Source: Mesorhizobium sp. INR15
GTDB taxonomy: Bacteria; Pseudomonadota; Alphaproteobacteria; Rhizobiales; Rhizobiaceae
DNA: 64,000 nt
Direction: 5' to 3'
NCBI RefSeq assembly: GCF_015500075.1
Contig: NZ_CP045497.1
Span: 124,001-188,000, forward strand
Positions 16,843-25,575 of this stretch are shown here, piece by piece (the stretch's first letter is position 1; every line of letters starts with the position of its first letter). The notes beneath the pieces are model-generated. The model did not search any database. It had not been told where the DNA came from and worked only from the letters and a program-made list of their open reading frames with translations. The position numbers and the translations under genes were made by a program.

Positions 16843-17969
16843 GCGTTGGTGCACGAATAAGATTTTCAACGATTTTTGCTTATTCGGCTGAGATCCCCAC
16901 CAGCTTGAATGAACCAGCATGCCACACAAACATAACGCCGATCGCCGTCATCGCATCGGTAAAATGAAGTTCAAAGTGATGAACTGGGCGGAATATGAGG
17001 CGGGCCTTTGCCGCCGTTGCAGTTTGACCGTTTGGGTCACGCCGGAAGCTCTTCTCGGTTGGGCCGCCCCGCGTCGCAAGACGCGTGGTGGCCAGCCGCG
17101 CTACTCTGATCTGGCTATCGAAACTACTTTGATGCTGGGCATGGTGTTTGGGCTGCGGCTGCGCCAAAGCGAAGGACTTTTGCGTTCGGTGCTTGATATG
17201 ATGGGATTGGATCTGTCTGTGCCCGATCACACCACGTTGAGCCGGAGGGCCAGAACCTGGAAGCCATCCGGCAGAAGCAACGACCGACAGCATGTGGCGG
17301 GCGGCTCCATTCACGTTCTGGTCGACAGCACCGGGCTGAAGATCTATGGCGCCGGCCAGTGGCTGGAAGAAAAGCATGGGGCAAAGTCCCGGCGTGGCTG
17401 GCGAAAACTGCACTTGGCGGTTGATGCCGACAGTGGCGAGGTCATTGCACATAGTCTGACAGATCAGGAGACAGGCGATGCCTCGCAATTGGAGCCGTTG
17501 CTGGACCAGATCAACGAAGAGATCGGCCAGTTCACTGCGGATGGAGCCTATGATGGCTATCCAACCTACGACGCTGTGCTGCGTCATAGTGCAGGTGCTA
17601 AGGTCGTCATTCCACCACGATCGAATGCGGTTGAACGACCCAGCGCCCAGTCGTGCTGTCAGAGAGACGACCACATTGCATCCATGCAGATAGATGGCCG
17701 GCTGAAATGGCAGACATCTACCGGCTATGGCAAAAGAGCTTTGGCTGAAACCGCGATGGGCCGATACAAGGGCGTCATTGGGCCGCGTTTGCGTGCTCGC
17801 TCATTCCTTGCTCAACAGACAGAGGCTGCGATCGGCGTCACCATTTTGAATCGAATGCTTGCCTGTGGACGCCCGAAATCCGTTCGTTGCGAGGTATCGG
17901 CGGAGGCAACGAAATAGGCGGCATCTCAAAGAGCGAATGCTGACCTTCTGCCGATCCGCGCACCAACGC
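16843..17969 (+). mobile_element. IS5-family element, complete copy
   Basis: The ends share GCGTTGGTGC: left reads GCGTTGGTGCACGAATAAG from 16843, and right, read inward from 17969, reads GCGTTGGTGCGCGGAT. One full transposase gene lies between. The left end is near-identical to the terminus of the fragment at 51053-51451, so this element has at least two copies in the window. No clear target duplication. It has replaced the 5' part of the dppD-like gene on its right. Confidence 0.75.
16919..17917 (+). CDS. IS5-family transposase
   Basis: The 332-residue DDE transposase starts MPHKHNADRRHRIGKMKFK. VLVDSTGLKIYGAGQWLE holds the first Asp, FTADGAYDGYPTYDAV the second, and GRYKGVIGPRLRARSF follows the region of the catalytic Glu in the C-terminal part. 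It appears uninterrupted. A deleted, inverted copy lies at 51-51.5 kb. Confidence 0.88.
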   Translation: MPHKHNADRRHRIGKMKFKVMNWAEYEAGLCRRCSLTVWVTPEALLGWAAPRRKTRGGQPRYSDLAIETTLMLGMVFGLRLRQSEGLLRSVLDMMGLDLSVPDHTTLSRRARTWKPSGRSNDRQHVAGGSIHVLVDSTGLKIYGAGQWLEEKHGAKSRRGWRKLHLAVDADSGEVIAHSLTDQETGDASQLEPLLDQINEEIGQFTADGAYDGYPTYDAVLRHSAGAKVVIPPRSNAVERPSAQSCCQRDDHIASMQIDGRLKWQTSTGYGKRALAETAMGRYKGVIGPRLRARSFLAQQTEAAIGVTILNRMLACGRPKSVRCEVSAEATK

Positions 17970-17971
17970 CA

Positions 17972-18172
17972 TCACTCACGGGTAATGCTGCGGAGTTGGT
18001 GCAGATTCCCGGCTCCATGCCCAGCCTGTCGCGGATTCCGGTCGGCTGCGCCTTTCATCCCCGATGCGCTGAGGGGTTCGAGCCTTGCAGTCGCATCCGG
18101 CCGGGGTTGCTGCCTCATCGTGATCGCATGGTCGCCTGCCATCTCTATCATCGACAGGGAGAGGATGCATGA
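17972..18172 (+). pseudogene. DppD-like oligopeptide ABC ATPase, 3' remnant
   Basis: The frame directly after the IS5 element encodes only the C-terminal tail of a dipeptide/oligopeptide ABC ATPase: ELVQIPGSMPSLSRIPVGCA, then the Cys-rich FHPRCAEGFEPCSRIRPG typical of DppD/OppD (iron-sulfur-type Cys cluster), and a TGA at 18170-18172. The Walker motifs are missing, so it is dead. The stop overlaps the following dppF start as ATGA, the usual dppD-dppF coupling. The permeases and binding protein expected upstream are absent, so the insertion was accompanied by a deletion. Confidence 0.85.
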
Positions 18173-19185
18173 CTGTCCAGGACGATGTGCTCGTGACTGT
18201 GAAGGGGCTGAGCAAGCGGTTCGACATCTCCGATAGCTGGCTCAACAGGAAGCTTACCGGCAAGAAGAAGCAGATCGTCAATGCGCTGGTCGACGTGAAT
18301 TTCGAGATAAGGCGCGGCGAAACGTTCGCGCTAGTCGGCGAGTCCGGCTCGGGAAAATCCACGCTTGCCCGTATCATCAGCGGGTTGCTTAGCAGTTCCA
18401 GCGGTGAAGTCGCCATTGGCGAGCGCCGGTCTGCCGGTGACGCCAGGGTTACGCAGGACTCACGCTCCCGGATCCAAATGGTGTTCCAAAGTCCTTATGC
18501 CAGTCTCAATCCGCGCTGGCGGGTCGAGCGGATCGTCGCCGAACCGATCCGCACGCTGCAAAAGGGCGTGAGCAGGGAAAGGATCTCGCAGGAAGTCGCG
18601 AGGCTGCTTAGGATGGTCGGCATGCACCCCGATGACGGCCGCAAATTTCCCCACCAGTTCTCTGGTGGCCAGCGCCAGCGCGTCGCGATCGCGCGTGCGC
18701 TTGCCTCCGACGTCGAGTTCATAGTCTGCGACGAGCCGACATCGGCGCTCGACGTCTCCGTCCAGGCACAGATTCTTAATTTAATGCAGGCGCTACAGAA
18801 GCGGCTTGGCCTCACCTATCTTTTCATCAGCCACGACCTTGCCGTCGTGCGGCATGTCGCTGCCCGTGTCGGTGTGCTCTACATGGGGCGGATCGTCGAA
18901 ATCGGCGACAAGGAACTGATATTCGGCAATCCCCGCCATCCTTATACGCGGATGCTGATGGATGCCGTGCCGCATCTCGAAGGGTCGGGCGGCCGCAAGA
19001 AGCGCGTTATCGGAGAGATCCCAAGTCCGATCAATCCGCCAAGCGGCTGTGCCTTTCATCCGCGCTGTCCCCTAGCGGTGGCGCGTTGCCGGATCAACGT
19101 GCCCGAACTCATCGGCGGTGTCGCCTGCCATGTGGTGAATTCGATCGCGCCAGCGGATGCGGGAGACGTGATGGCCGCACACTAG
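18169..19185 (+). CDS. Oligopeptide ABC transporter ATP-binding protein, DppF-type
   Basis: The 338-residue ATPase has Walker A GESGSGKST, the Q-loop in RIQMVFQSPYASLNPR, signature FSGGQRQRVAIARALA, Walker B FIVCDEPTSALD and H-loop FISHDLAVVRH. The C-terminal CAFHPRCPLAVARC is the conserved oligopeptide-transporter tail. It is intact but orphaned, since its DppD partner is truncated by IS5 and no cognate permease is nearby. Function would require partners encoded elsewhere. Confidence 0.9.
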   Translation: MTVQDDVLVTVKGLSKRFDISDSWLNRKLTGKKKQIVNALVDVNFEIRRGETFALVGESGSGKSTLARIISGLLSSSSGEVAIGERRSAGDARVTQDSRSRIQMVFQSPYASLNPRWRVERIVAEPIRTLQKGVSRERISQEVARLLRMVGMHPDDGRKFPHQFSGGQRQRVAIARALASDVEFIVCDEPTSALDVSVQAQILNLMQALQKRLGLTYLFISHDLAVVRHVAARVGVLYMGRIVEIGDKELIFGNPRHPYTRMLMDAVPHLEGSGGRKKRVIGEIPSPINPPSGCAFHPRCPLAVARCRINVPELIGGVACHVVNSIAPADAGDVMAAH

Positions 19186-19217
19186 CCGCGCGCAGCGCGA
19201 ACGAACGGAGCCTGAAA

Positions 19218-20636
19218 TTGTCCACAAAACTCGATCTTGTCATCCAGGGCGGCATCGTGGTGAATGCCGATCACATGCAGCGTGCCGATGTCGGCATTTC
19301 CGAGGGGCGCGTCGTTGCGCTCGGCGAGGCACTTGGCGATGCAAAGCAGACCATTGATGCAGCGGGGCGGCTGGTGATGCCCGGCGGCGTCGACACCCAT
19401 TGCCATATCGAGCAGGTGTCGGGAAACGGCCTGCTCAACGCCGACACGTTCGAGACCGCCACGAGGTCGGCGGCGTTTGGTGGCAACACCACCGTGGTCT
19501 CCCATGCCGCGCAGCACAAGGGCAACCGCGTGGCGGCCGTGGTTAAGGACTATTCGGCTCTCGCGGCGCGCGGCGCCATGGTCGACTATGCATTTCATAT
19601 CATCGTATCGGATCCCGAGGTCGAGGCGCTCGAGGCGCTCGAGGCGCTCGAGGCCGATATCGCGGCGCTCGCAACCGATGGCCACCGCTCGCTGAAAATA
19701 TTCACCACCTATGCGATCCGGCTGAGCGATGCGCAGATCTTGGCCGTGTTCGCGCTCGCCCGCAAAGTCGGTGGGCTCGTCTGCATCCATGCCGAAAACC
19801 ACGACATGATACAGCATGCCGTGCGCCGCAACCTCGTCGCCGGCAATGTGGCGCCGAAGTTCCATGCTCAATCCCATACCAGGCTTGCCGAGGCCGAAGC
19901 CGTCTGCCGGATGATCCGGTTTTCAGAGTTCCTCGACCAGCCAATCATGTTGTTCCACATTTCGACGCGCGAAGGGGTCGAAGCCGTACGCGAGGCGCGC
20001 GCGCGCGGAGCGAAGGTCTTCGCGGAAACCTGCACGCATTATCTCCTGATGACCGCCGACGTGCTCGACCGCCCCGGTATCGAAGGCGCGAAGTTCGTGT
20101 GCAGCCCGCCGCAGCGCGAGGTTGCGGATCAGGACGCCCTTTGGGAGGGGTTGACGCGCGGCGATCTTCAGATCGTGACTTCCGATCACGCCCCGTTCAG
20201 GTTCGACGAAACAGGGAAGCTGAACAAGGGGAAGGCGCCTGCCTTCAACGAGATTCCAAACGGAATGCCGGGGTTAGAGGTGCGGCTGCCTCTCCTGTTC
20301 GATGCGATGGTTTCGCGAGGGCGCTTCGATGCTTGCCGCTTCGTTCAGATGACGTCGTCGCGGCCCGCGCAGATCTTCGGCCTGCGCGACAAGGGAAGGA
20401 TCGCCGTGGGCGCGGATGGCGACATCGCCATCTGGAATCCGAAGCGACAGGTGAGATATGGCGACAACGATCTGCACGACAATGTCGGATACAACCCCTA
20501 TGCTGGTAGGACCGTGACGGGCTGGCCCGAGATCGTGATTTCTCGCGGCGAGACGATCGTCGCCGATGGGCAATTGCTTGCGGGCCCGGGCAGGCGCATA
20601 GGGTCCTCATGGAACTTGGCTAGCAAAGGGGTGTAG
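19218..20636 (+). CDS. D-hydantoinase/dihydropyrimidinase
   Basis: A cyclic amidase of about 472 residues that hydrolyses hydantoins or dihydropyrimidines to N-carbamoyl acids without ATP. Metal ligands are visible: GGVDTHCHIEQ (His-x-His), SLKIFTTYA with the lysine that is carbamylated in the family, CIHAENHD, MLFHISTREG and TSDHAPFRFD. I choose the TTG at 19218 after ACGGAG; the frame is open to 19086 inside dppF, without similarity there. Placed next to a dipeptide-type transporter, it may have been part of a hydantoin or dihydropyrimidine uptake unit now broken by IS5. Confidence 0.9.
   Translation: MSTKLDLVIQGGIVVNADHMQRADVGISEGRVVALGEALGDAKQTIDAAGRLVMPGGVDTHCHIEQVSGNGLLNADTFETATRSAAFGGNTTVVSHAAQHKGNRVAAVVKDYSALAARGAMVDYAFHIIVSDPEVEALEALEALEADIAALATDGHRSLKIFTTYAIRLSDAQILAVFALARKVGGLVCIHAENHDMIQHAVRRNLVAGNVAPKFHAQSHTRLAEAEAVCRMIRFSEFLDQPIMLFHISTREGVEAVREARARGAKVFAETCTHYLLMTADVLDRPGIEGAKFVCSPPQREVADQDALWEGLTRGDLQIVTSDHAPFRFDETGKLNKGKAPAFNEIPNGMPGLEVRLPLLFDAMVSRGRFDACRFVQMTSSRPAQIFGLRDKGRIAVGADGDIAIWNPKRQVRYGDNDLHDNVGYNPYAGRTVTGWPEIVISRGETIVADGQLLAGPGRRIGSSWNLASKGV
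19622..19654 (+). repeat. 9-bp tandem repeat inside the hydantoinase gene
   Basis: CGAGGCGCT is present three times in a row (19622-19648), followed by a partial copy. It keeps frame and encodes a Glu-Ala-Leu repeat on a surface-type helix. Slipped-strand change would add or remove three residues without a frameshift. Confidence 0.7.
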
Positions 20637-21059
20637 CCGTCGTCGGGGGAGCCGGCGACGGGCAGATTCCCGCCGATCCGCTTTGCCATCTGATCTCATA
20701 TGTGAATATTCCCTTCGGGAAACGGAGGGGAGAATTGATTGCGCGCCGGCTTGTGTCTCAATCGGCCCACAATAGAGGCTCTGCATACGTGGAACGGCCC
20801 GGTTAGCAAGGCGTCACGTAAATCGCCGTCTGACGGTGCAGTCATATGTCCGTGTGTAGCGCGGTCTTTGTGGGCTGACCACGATGAGATCCGCGATACC
20901 GATCGCCTAATTAATTTCACGCGCACGAAGGCGCAGTGCGTCAGACGGTCGGCATCGGGCATCGTCCCACAGGTTCATCGCACTTTGGCACCTTGCCGCC
21001 CGATCCCGACCCGAGACGCCGGAATTCCTTTTGTTCTATGCCCTCGCTATAATCGCGGG
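20637..21059. other. Intergenic stretch, no gene recognised
   Basis: About 420 bp between the hydantoinase and the PotC remnant. It contains a short hairpin TTCCC-TTC-GGGAA near 20709-20721 without a T-run, and eroded sequence just before the remnant. I see no supported reading frame. Confidence 0.5.
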
Positions 21060-21345
21060 TGCTTGGTACTTGCCGCACCTGACGAGAAATCCTTCAGGCT
21101 TGTTACGTTCCCGATCATCGCGCCGGCAATCATGTCGGCGGGTCTGTTCGCCTTGCTTTTGTCTTTCAACGATCTTTTGATCTCGCTGTTCCTTTCCGAT
21201 CTCGACGACGACGCTGTCGATTGCCATCTGGAACAACACCATCATGCAGATATCGCCGGTCATCGCGGCCGTCAGCATCTGCCTGCTAGCAATGTCGCTT
21301 ATGGTACTGGCTGCGATTGGCATACCACGCCGTAGCCGAGCCTGA
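21060..21345 (+). pseudogene. PotC-like ABC permease, frameshifted C-terminal remnant
   Basis: Frame one gives SFRLVTFPIIAPAIMSAGLF and ALLLSFNDLLISLFLSD, the EAA-loop end and next membrane segment of a spermidine/putrescine-type permease. After a frame change near 21210, another frame continues with SIAIWNNTIMQISPVIAAVS and ends IPRRSRA at the TGA of 21343-21345. The N-terminal two thirds are missing. The stop abuts the next IS5 element, whose terminus may even contribute it. Confidence 0.75.
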
Positions 21346-22280
21346 GAGCCTGACTCAAAAAGAATGGCTTCATATCAAGCTCTTGCGATCCTGCGGGTGA
21401 GCAGGCGGATGTTGGCGACGAAGACCCATGCCTCGGCGGAAGCGATGGTGCGCTCGAAGTCCTTGGCGGGTCTTCTGCAGCGGCCGAGCCATGCGAATGT
21501 GCGCTCCACCACCCAGCGACGTGGCAGGACCTGAAAGCCGTTGGCCTTGTCGGTTCTCTTGACGATTTCCAGCGTGAACTTGCCGATCTTTTGCAGTGCG
21601 CCTTTCAGCTTCGGTCCTGCATAGCCGCCATCGGCGAAGACATGGCGCAGCCACGGCCAGCGTTTGAGGATCGATTTCAGAACGGCCGGCGCGCCGTCGC
21701 GATCCTGGATGTCGGCGGCATGAATGACGAGACCGACCAGCAGGCCGAGCGTGTCGACGACGATATGGCGCTTGCGGCCCATGATCTTTTTGCCGGCGTC
21801 GAAGCCCCGTATTCCGCCGCTTTCGGTGGTCTTGACCGACTGGCTGTCGATGACGCCGGCCGTCGGGCTGGCCTCCCGGCCTTCCCGCTCGCGCGCCGCC
21901 ATCGCGAGTTCATTGCTGATGGTCCGCAACAGGCCGTCCTCGCGCCAGCGATAGAAATATTTCTGCACCGTCGAGAAGGGCGGAAAGTCCTTCGGCAGGA
22001 GCCGCCACGCGCCGCCCGAGGAGGCGATATACAAAAGCGCGTTCACGACCTCTCGCAGGTTCGTCTTGCGAGGTCGGCCGACGCGGCTCGGCGCCGGCAT
22101 CATCGGCTCAATCAGCGCCCATTCCACATCCGTCACATCGCTTGCGTAACGGCTGCAACGCCGCTCATAGTATGGTCGGGTGATTTCGGTCCAGGGCATC
22201 GTGATCTCCGTCGAATCTCAGCAATCCGACAGAATCACAACCCGCTGAAATCACTCACCTCTTTTTGGAACGGACACTCA
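21346..22280 (-). mobile_element. IS5-family (IS427-group-like) element
   Basis: One transposase gene between imperfect ends: left GAGCCTGACTCAAAAAG from 21346; right, read inward, GAGTGTCCGTTCCAAAAAG. The right end directly abuts the next IS5 element. Exact boundaries are uncertain by a few bases because both ends can be extended to a shared CTGAG. Confidence 0.7.
21375..22199 (-). CDS. IS5-family transposase
   Basis: A 274-residue single-frame transposase. The N-terminal DUF4096-type domain shows YASDVTDVEWALIEPMMPA and REVVNALLYIASSGGAWRLL. The DDE part has AGVIDSQSVKTTESGG, RHVFADGGYAGPKL and PRRWVVERTFAWLGRCRRPA. GGAGA precedes the ATG. It appears intact. Confidence 0.9.
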   Translation of the reverse strand: MPWTEITRPYYERRCSRYASDVTDVEWALIEPMMPAPSRVGRPRKTNLREVVNALLYIASSGGAWRLLPKDFPPFSTVQKYFYRWREDGLLRTISNELAMAAREREGREASPTAGVIDSQSVKTTESGGIRGFDAGKKIMGRKRHIVVDTLGLLVGLVIHAADIQDRDGAPAVLKSILKRWPWLRHVFADGGYAGPKLKGALQKIGKFTLEIVKRTDKANGFQVLPRRWVVERTFAWLGRCRRPAKDFERTIASAEAWVFVANIRLLTRRIARA

Positions 22281-23221
22281 GAGTCGGTCCGGAAAGTTAT
22301 TCAGTTTGAACAAAGCTTTCGCAGCATGAGGCGGATCGAAGCCAATTTGAGGAAAGCGAGCGCGTTGCGGGTGAGATTCTCGAAGTCCTTGGCCAGCCTG
22401 CGGCATCGCCCCAGCCACGCGAAAGTCCGTTCGACCACCCAACGCCTCGGCAGAACCTCAAACCCCTTGGCGGCATCAGATCGCTTGATGATGGCGGTCG
22501 CAAGCCCAGGCATGGCCTTCTTCTGACCCTTGGCGAAGACGGGTCCCTGATAGCCGCCATCAGCGAACAGTTTTTGCAAGAACGGATAACGCCCGAACAG
22601 CGTCTTCAGGACCAGCACGCCGCTGTCGCGATCCTGGATGTCGGCCGGATGGACCAACGCGTGCAGTAGAAGCCCTACCGTATCGACAAGGATATGGCGC
22701 TTCTTGCCCTTGACCTTTTTCCCCGCATCATACCCGCTCGGGTCGATACAACGCCCCCTTTTTCAGCACCCTTGACGCTCTGGCTGTCGATGATTGCCGC
22801 CGTCGGGCTGGCCTCGCGCCCCATCGCCTCACGGCATTTCACGTAGAGTTCCTCGTGAATGCGAGCAAGCGTGCCATCCCAGTTCCACAGGTCGAAATAG
22901 CTGAACAGCGTGCTCCTGGGCGGCAGGTCCTTCGGCACGGCCCGCCATTGGCAGCCTGTGCTGAGAACGTAAAGCAGGCCGTTGACAACCTCGCGTACAT
23001 CGACTTCGCGCCTGCGGCCGCCTCGTTTGGCAGGCGGGATCAAAGGCTCGACCAGTTCCCATTCCGCGTCCGTCAGATCGCTCGGATAGCGCAACCCATC
23101 ACGCTTGTATTTCCCACGGTTCGCCTTCGTCCACGTCGCTTCCATGCTCCGTCGAATCAAATCAACTCCATGGAATCACAACCGATTCAGATCATTCAAC
23201 TTCTTTCTGGACCGACACTCA
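22281..23221 (-). mobile_element. Second IS5-family element, abutting the first
   Basis: Ends: left GAGTCGGTCCGGAAAG from 22281; right, read inward, GAGTGTCGGTCCAGAAAG. It is related to but clearly different from its neighbour. The transposase is split between two frames. The head-to-tail contact with the preceding element suggests insertion into or next to its terminus. Confidence 0.65.
22301..23142 (-). CDS. IS5-family transposase in two frames (programmed frameshift or mutation)
   Basis: The first frame (down to 22675) carries the N-terminal domain (YPSDLTDAEWELVEPLIPPA, STGCQWRAVPKDLPPRSTL) and AAIIDSQSVKGAEKGG. The second frame (22301-22657 and a little upstream) carries the rest (LLHALVHPADIQDRDSG, KLFADGGYQGPVF, PRRWVVERTFAWLGRCRRLA). 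The transition occurs after GAAAAAGGGGGC, an A5G5 run, and requires a -1 shift. Several IS5-family groups use such frameshifting, so it may be programmed; a simple indel in the homopolymer is the alternative. Confidence 0.65.
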
Positions 23222-23847
23222 GACAAAATTTCCGACTAATATTCCGGTTATCATCTCTGCTGACCCCGACTATTGTTCTATTGTATTTAAATTTAAGAAT
23301 GTGTCGGTTTTGCGGGCGGTCTATTTAAATTTGAGACGATCGGCTATCGAAGCCTCATTATTGCTGCATAAATGAGATGACCGGGACGGCGCTTTCGGGT
23401 TAACATGTCGGATACAAGATTACCGAACCTTGGCCGGTTCGTAACCATGGTGTGGGACTGGAGCGTCTACAGGATGTCAAGTCCCCGTCGTTCGACGAGT
23501 GCCATGGCGGCGAGGAGGAACGGGCGAAGATTGGTCGACAGAACCGGCCTGCCAGCGGAGGGAAGGATTATGCTTGTGTCAGCGACTATGTCGTCAAATT
23601 CTGGAAAGACAACACCGAGAACCGAAAGGGCTGATTGCCGCGCTGGGCCCCTTTCGCCACCGCTCTCCTGCATGGCTGGAGAGAGAGTTTCGCCAGCGGG
23701 TGACCATGCATCTCATTTGCGTGCCGTCGCAGCCTTCCTCCCTCTCGCCGCCCCGCACGGGTTGGGATCGGCCGGACAACAAGTGATCACATTCATCCAG
23801 GAAGTCGGCCGGCGTTGCGAAGTTTCTCTCGCAGCACGGCAAGGATC
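23222..23847. other. Intergenic stretch with AT-rich direct repeats, no confident gene
   Basis: About 625 bp between the IS pair and pxpA. Near its left end, TATTTAAATTTAAGA (23284-23298) and TATTTAAATTTGAGA (23322-23336) form a near-perfect direct repeat in otherwise GC-rich DNA. Open frames in the rest have no recognisable domain. Confidence 0.5.
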
Positions 23848-24618
23848 CTAGGGCTTGGAGAAAGGCGCAATCTCCACGCCGTTTTCGGCAAGGGATGCAC
23901 GCAGTGCGCGCACGATCTCGACCGCGCCGGGCGTATCGCCATGGACGCAAAGCGTCGTGGCATCGACTGGGAGCCGCTTGCCTCCCGTAGTGGGAATGTG
24001 GCCGCCCACGACCATCTCGAGGACCTGTTCTACACTTTGCAGCAAATCGTGGATCACAGCTCCAGGCTGGCTGCGAGGCGTCAACCCGCCGGCATCGGTG
24101 TAGGTGCGGTCGGCATAGATCTCGCAAGCCACGCTAAGCCCGGCGTCTTCGGCGGCCTTGTAGGTTTCGGAATAGGGAAGGGATACAAAGACCAAGGCCG
24201 GATCCACAGTCTTTACCGCCCGTACGCACAGCGCGGCAAGGTCCGGGTCCACCGCCGCCATGTTGCCCAGTGCGCCATGGGTCTTCACATGGGTCATGGG
24301 ATGGCTTTCCAGCGCGCACATGCCCTGCATGGCGACAATCTGGTACATCAGTTGAGCTTCGAGATCCTCGGGTCGCTCGCCAGAGATGCGCCGGCGGCCG
24401 AAGCCATAAAGGTCGGCGAAAGATGGATGCGCGCCCACTGCGACGCCATCCTCTCGCGCTTGGCGGATCGTGCGGCGCATTACAACCGGGTCTCCGGCGT
24501 GGAAGCCGCAGGCTATGTTGGCCGTCGTGACCAGCTTCAACATAGCGGCGTCGTCGCCAATCACATAGGCACCAAAGCTCTCGCCCATGTCGCAGTTGAG
24601 ATCAAGCTTTTTCATCAT
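23848..24618 (-). CDS. pxpA: 5-oxoprolinase subunit PxpA (LamB/YcsF family)
   Basis: The 256-residue protein matches the YcsF/PxpA family, which with PxpB and PxpC makes the bacterial ATP-dependent 5-oxoprolinase converting pyroglutamate to glutamate. Signatures are LDLNCDMGESFGAYVIGDD, TTANIACGFHAGDPVVM, VAVGAHPSFADLYGFGRR and CVHGDTPGAVEIVRAL. It is transcribed divergently from pxpB. The shared intergenic region contains a TGGTATACCA palindrome, so both arms are probably controlled together. Full length. Confidence 0.92.
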   Translation of the reverse strand: MMKKLDLNCDMGESFGAYVIGDDAAMLKLVTTANIACGFHAGDPVVMRRTIRQAREDGVAVGAHPSFADLYGFGRRRISGERPEDLEAQLMYQIVAMQGMCALESHPMTHVKTHGALGNMAAVDPDLAALCVRAVKTVDPALVFVSLPYSETYKAAEDAGLSVACEIYADRTYTDAGGLTPRSQPGAVIHDLLQSVEQVLEMVVGGHIPTTGGKRLPVDATTLCVHGDTPGAVEIVRALRASLAENGVEIAPFSKP

Positions 24619-24691
24619 TCCGGACCTAGGTGGATTTGGGCGCAGGGACGCCCAAGATCTGTTGAAAGTTGACGGACAGAGCCGAACCCGA

Positions 24692-24721
24692 TTGACAGGA
24701 CGCCTTCGGCCGCTTCAGAAT
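24692..24721 (+). promoter_or_regulatory. Candidate promoter for pxpBC
   Basis: TTGACA at 24692-24697 is a perfect -35 element. CAGAAT at 24716-24721, 18 bp on, is a weak -10. The predicted start point falls on the TGGTATACCA operator, which would allow simple repression. Confidence 0.4.
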
Positions 24722-24730
24722 GGATACATG

Positions 24731-24740
24731 TGGTATACCA
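24731..24740. promoter_or_regulatory. TGGTATACCA palindrome, candidate GntR operator (site 1)
   Basis: A perfect 10-bp palindrome in the pxpA/pxpB divergent region. Related copies occur at 30448, 34809, 38104 and 40940, all intergenic and all upstream of genes of the 24-48 kb island. The FadR-type regulator at 37300-37944 is the best candidate to bind it. Confidence 0.55.
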
Positions 24741-24855
24741 AAATCGCAAGTTCTTTTGGTGGAAAGGACTCCAGCCACGATGTGCAAAGGCCAACGCCTG
24801 CGCACGCACCCAGCGTTTGCAACCAAGCGCACCGGCGCAAGGTTAGCGTCACGCC

Positions 24856-25575
24856 ATGACTCCCGCTTTCCTGCCTTGCGGCGACAGCGCTTTGATGCTC
24901 CAGCTAGGCGAACACATTGACGCGGAAGTCAACGCCCATGTCATTGCGCTTGCAGCGGCGGTGGTTGCGGCGGCCATTGCCGGCGTCATCGAGGTCGTGC
25001 CCACGTATCGTTCGGTGCTGGTGCGCTACGATCCCGAAATAGTGCGTGGGCGGGCGCTGGAGGAACGACTGGCCGCGCTTTCCCAACATGTACAGATCTC
25101 CAATACTCAAGGCCGCTGCTGGACTATCCCGGTAGTCTATGGCGGAAAGGCCGGACAAGACCTGGAAGAGGTCGCGGCCATGAAGCACCTTTCGCCGCAG
25201 GAGCTGATCGAGCTTCATGCCGGGAATGAATATCGGGTTTTCATGATCGGTTTTGCGCCAGGCATGGCTTATCTGGGCGGATTGCCGCCCATCCTGCACA
25301 CGCCACGGCTGGAAAAGCCTCGCCAGAACATTCCGGCCGGCGCCATTGGCATCGGTGGTCAGCAGGGCAGCGTTAACTCCGTCGCCGGCCCCTCCGGCTG
25401 GCGTTTTATCGGCTGGACACCTGTGCGGGTGCTCGACCCGGCGCGCCCGGTCCCGTTTCTACTCCAGGCCGGTGACCGGGTACGATTTTTGCCGATCGAC
25501 GACGAGACCGGAGCGCGGTTGGCTGAACGCGCCGCAGCCGGGGACACCGTCATTGAACCCGACGGCGCGACATGA
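24856..25575 (+). CDS. pxpB: 5-oxoprolinase subunit PxpB (KipI family)
   Basis: The 239-residue protein has the allophanate hydrolase subunit 1 fold. FLPCGDSALMLQLGEHID opens the domain, VEVVPTYRSVLVRYDP follows, and FMIGFAPGMAYLGGLPPIL and TPRLEKPRQNIPAGAIGIGG, QQGSVNSVAGPSGWRFIGWT are strong family blocks. It pairs with PxpC to form the PxpBC complex that acts with PxpA. The stop overlaps the pxpC start (ATGA). Confidence 0.92.
   Translation: MTPAFLPCGDSALMLQLGEHIDAEVNAHVIALAAAVVAAAIAGVIEVVPTYRSVLVRYDPEIVRGRALEERLAALSQHVQISNTQGRCWTIPVVYGGKAGQDLEEVAAMKHLSPQELIELHAGNEYRVFMIGFAPGMAYLGGLPPILHTPRLEKPRQNIPAGAIGIGGQQGSVNSVAGPSGWRFIGWTPVRVLDPARPVPFLLQAGDRVRFLPIDDETGARLAERAAAGDTVIEPDGAT

Noticed and set aside
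21318..21327. TGGCATACCA, identical to operator site 3
   Set aside because: It is inside the coding sequence of the PotC remnant (Ile-Gly-Ile-Pro codons) and precedes no gene; treated as chance.
23467..23673. Minus-strand frame with IVADTSIILPSAGRPVL, faintly like a PIN-domain toxin start
   Set aside because: The acidic active-site residues and length of VapC are missing and no antitoxin gene is adjacent.
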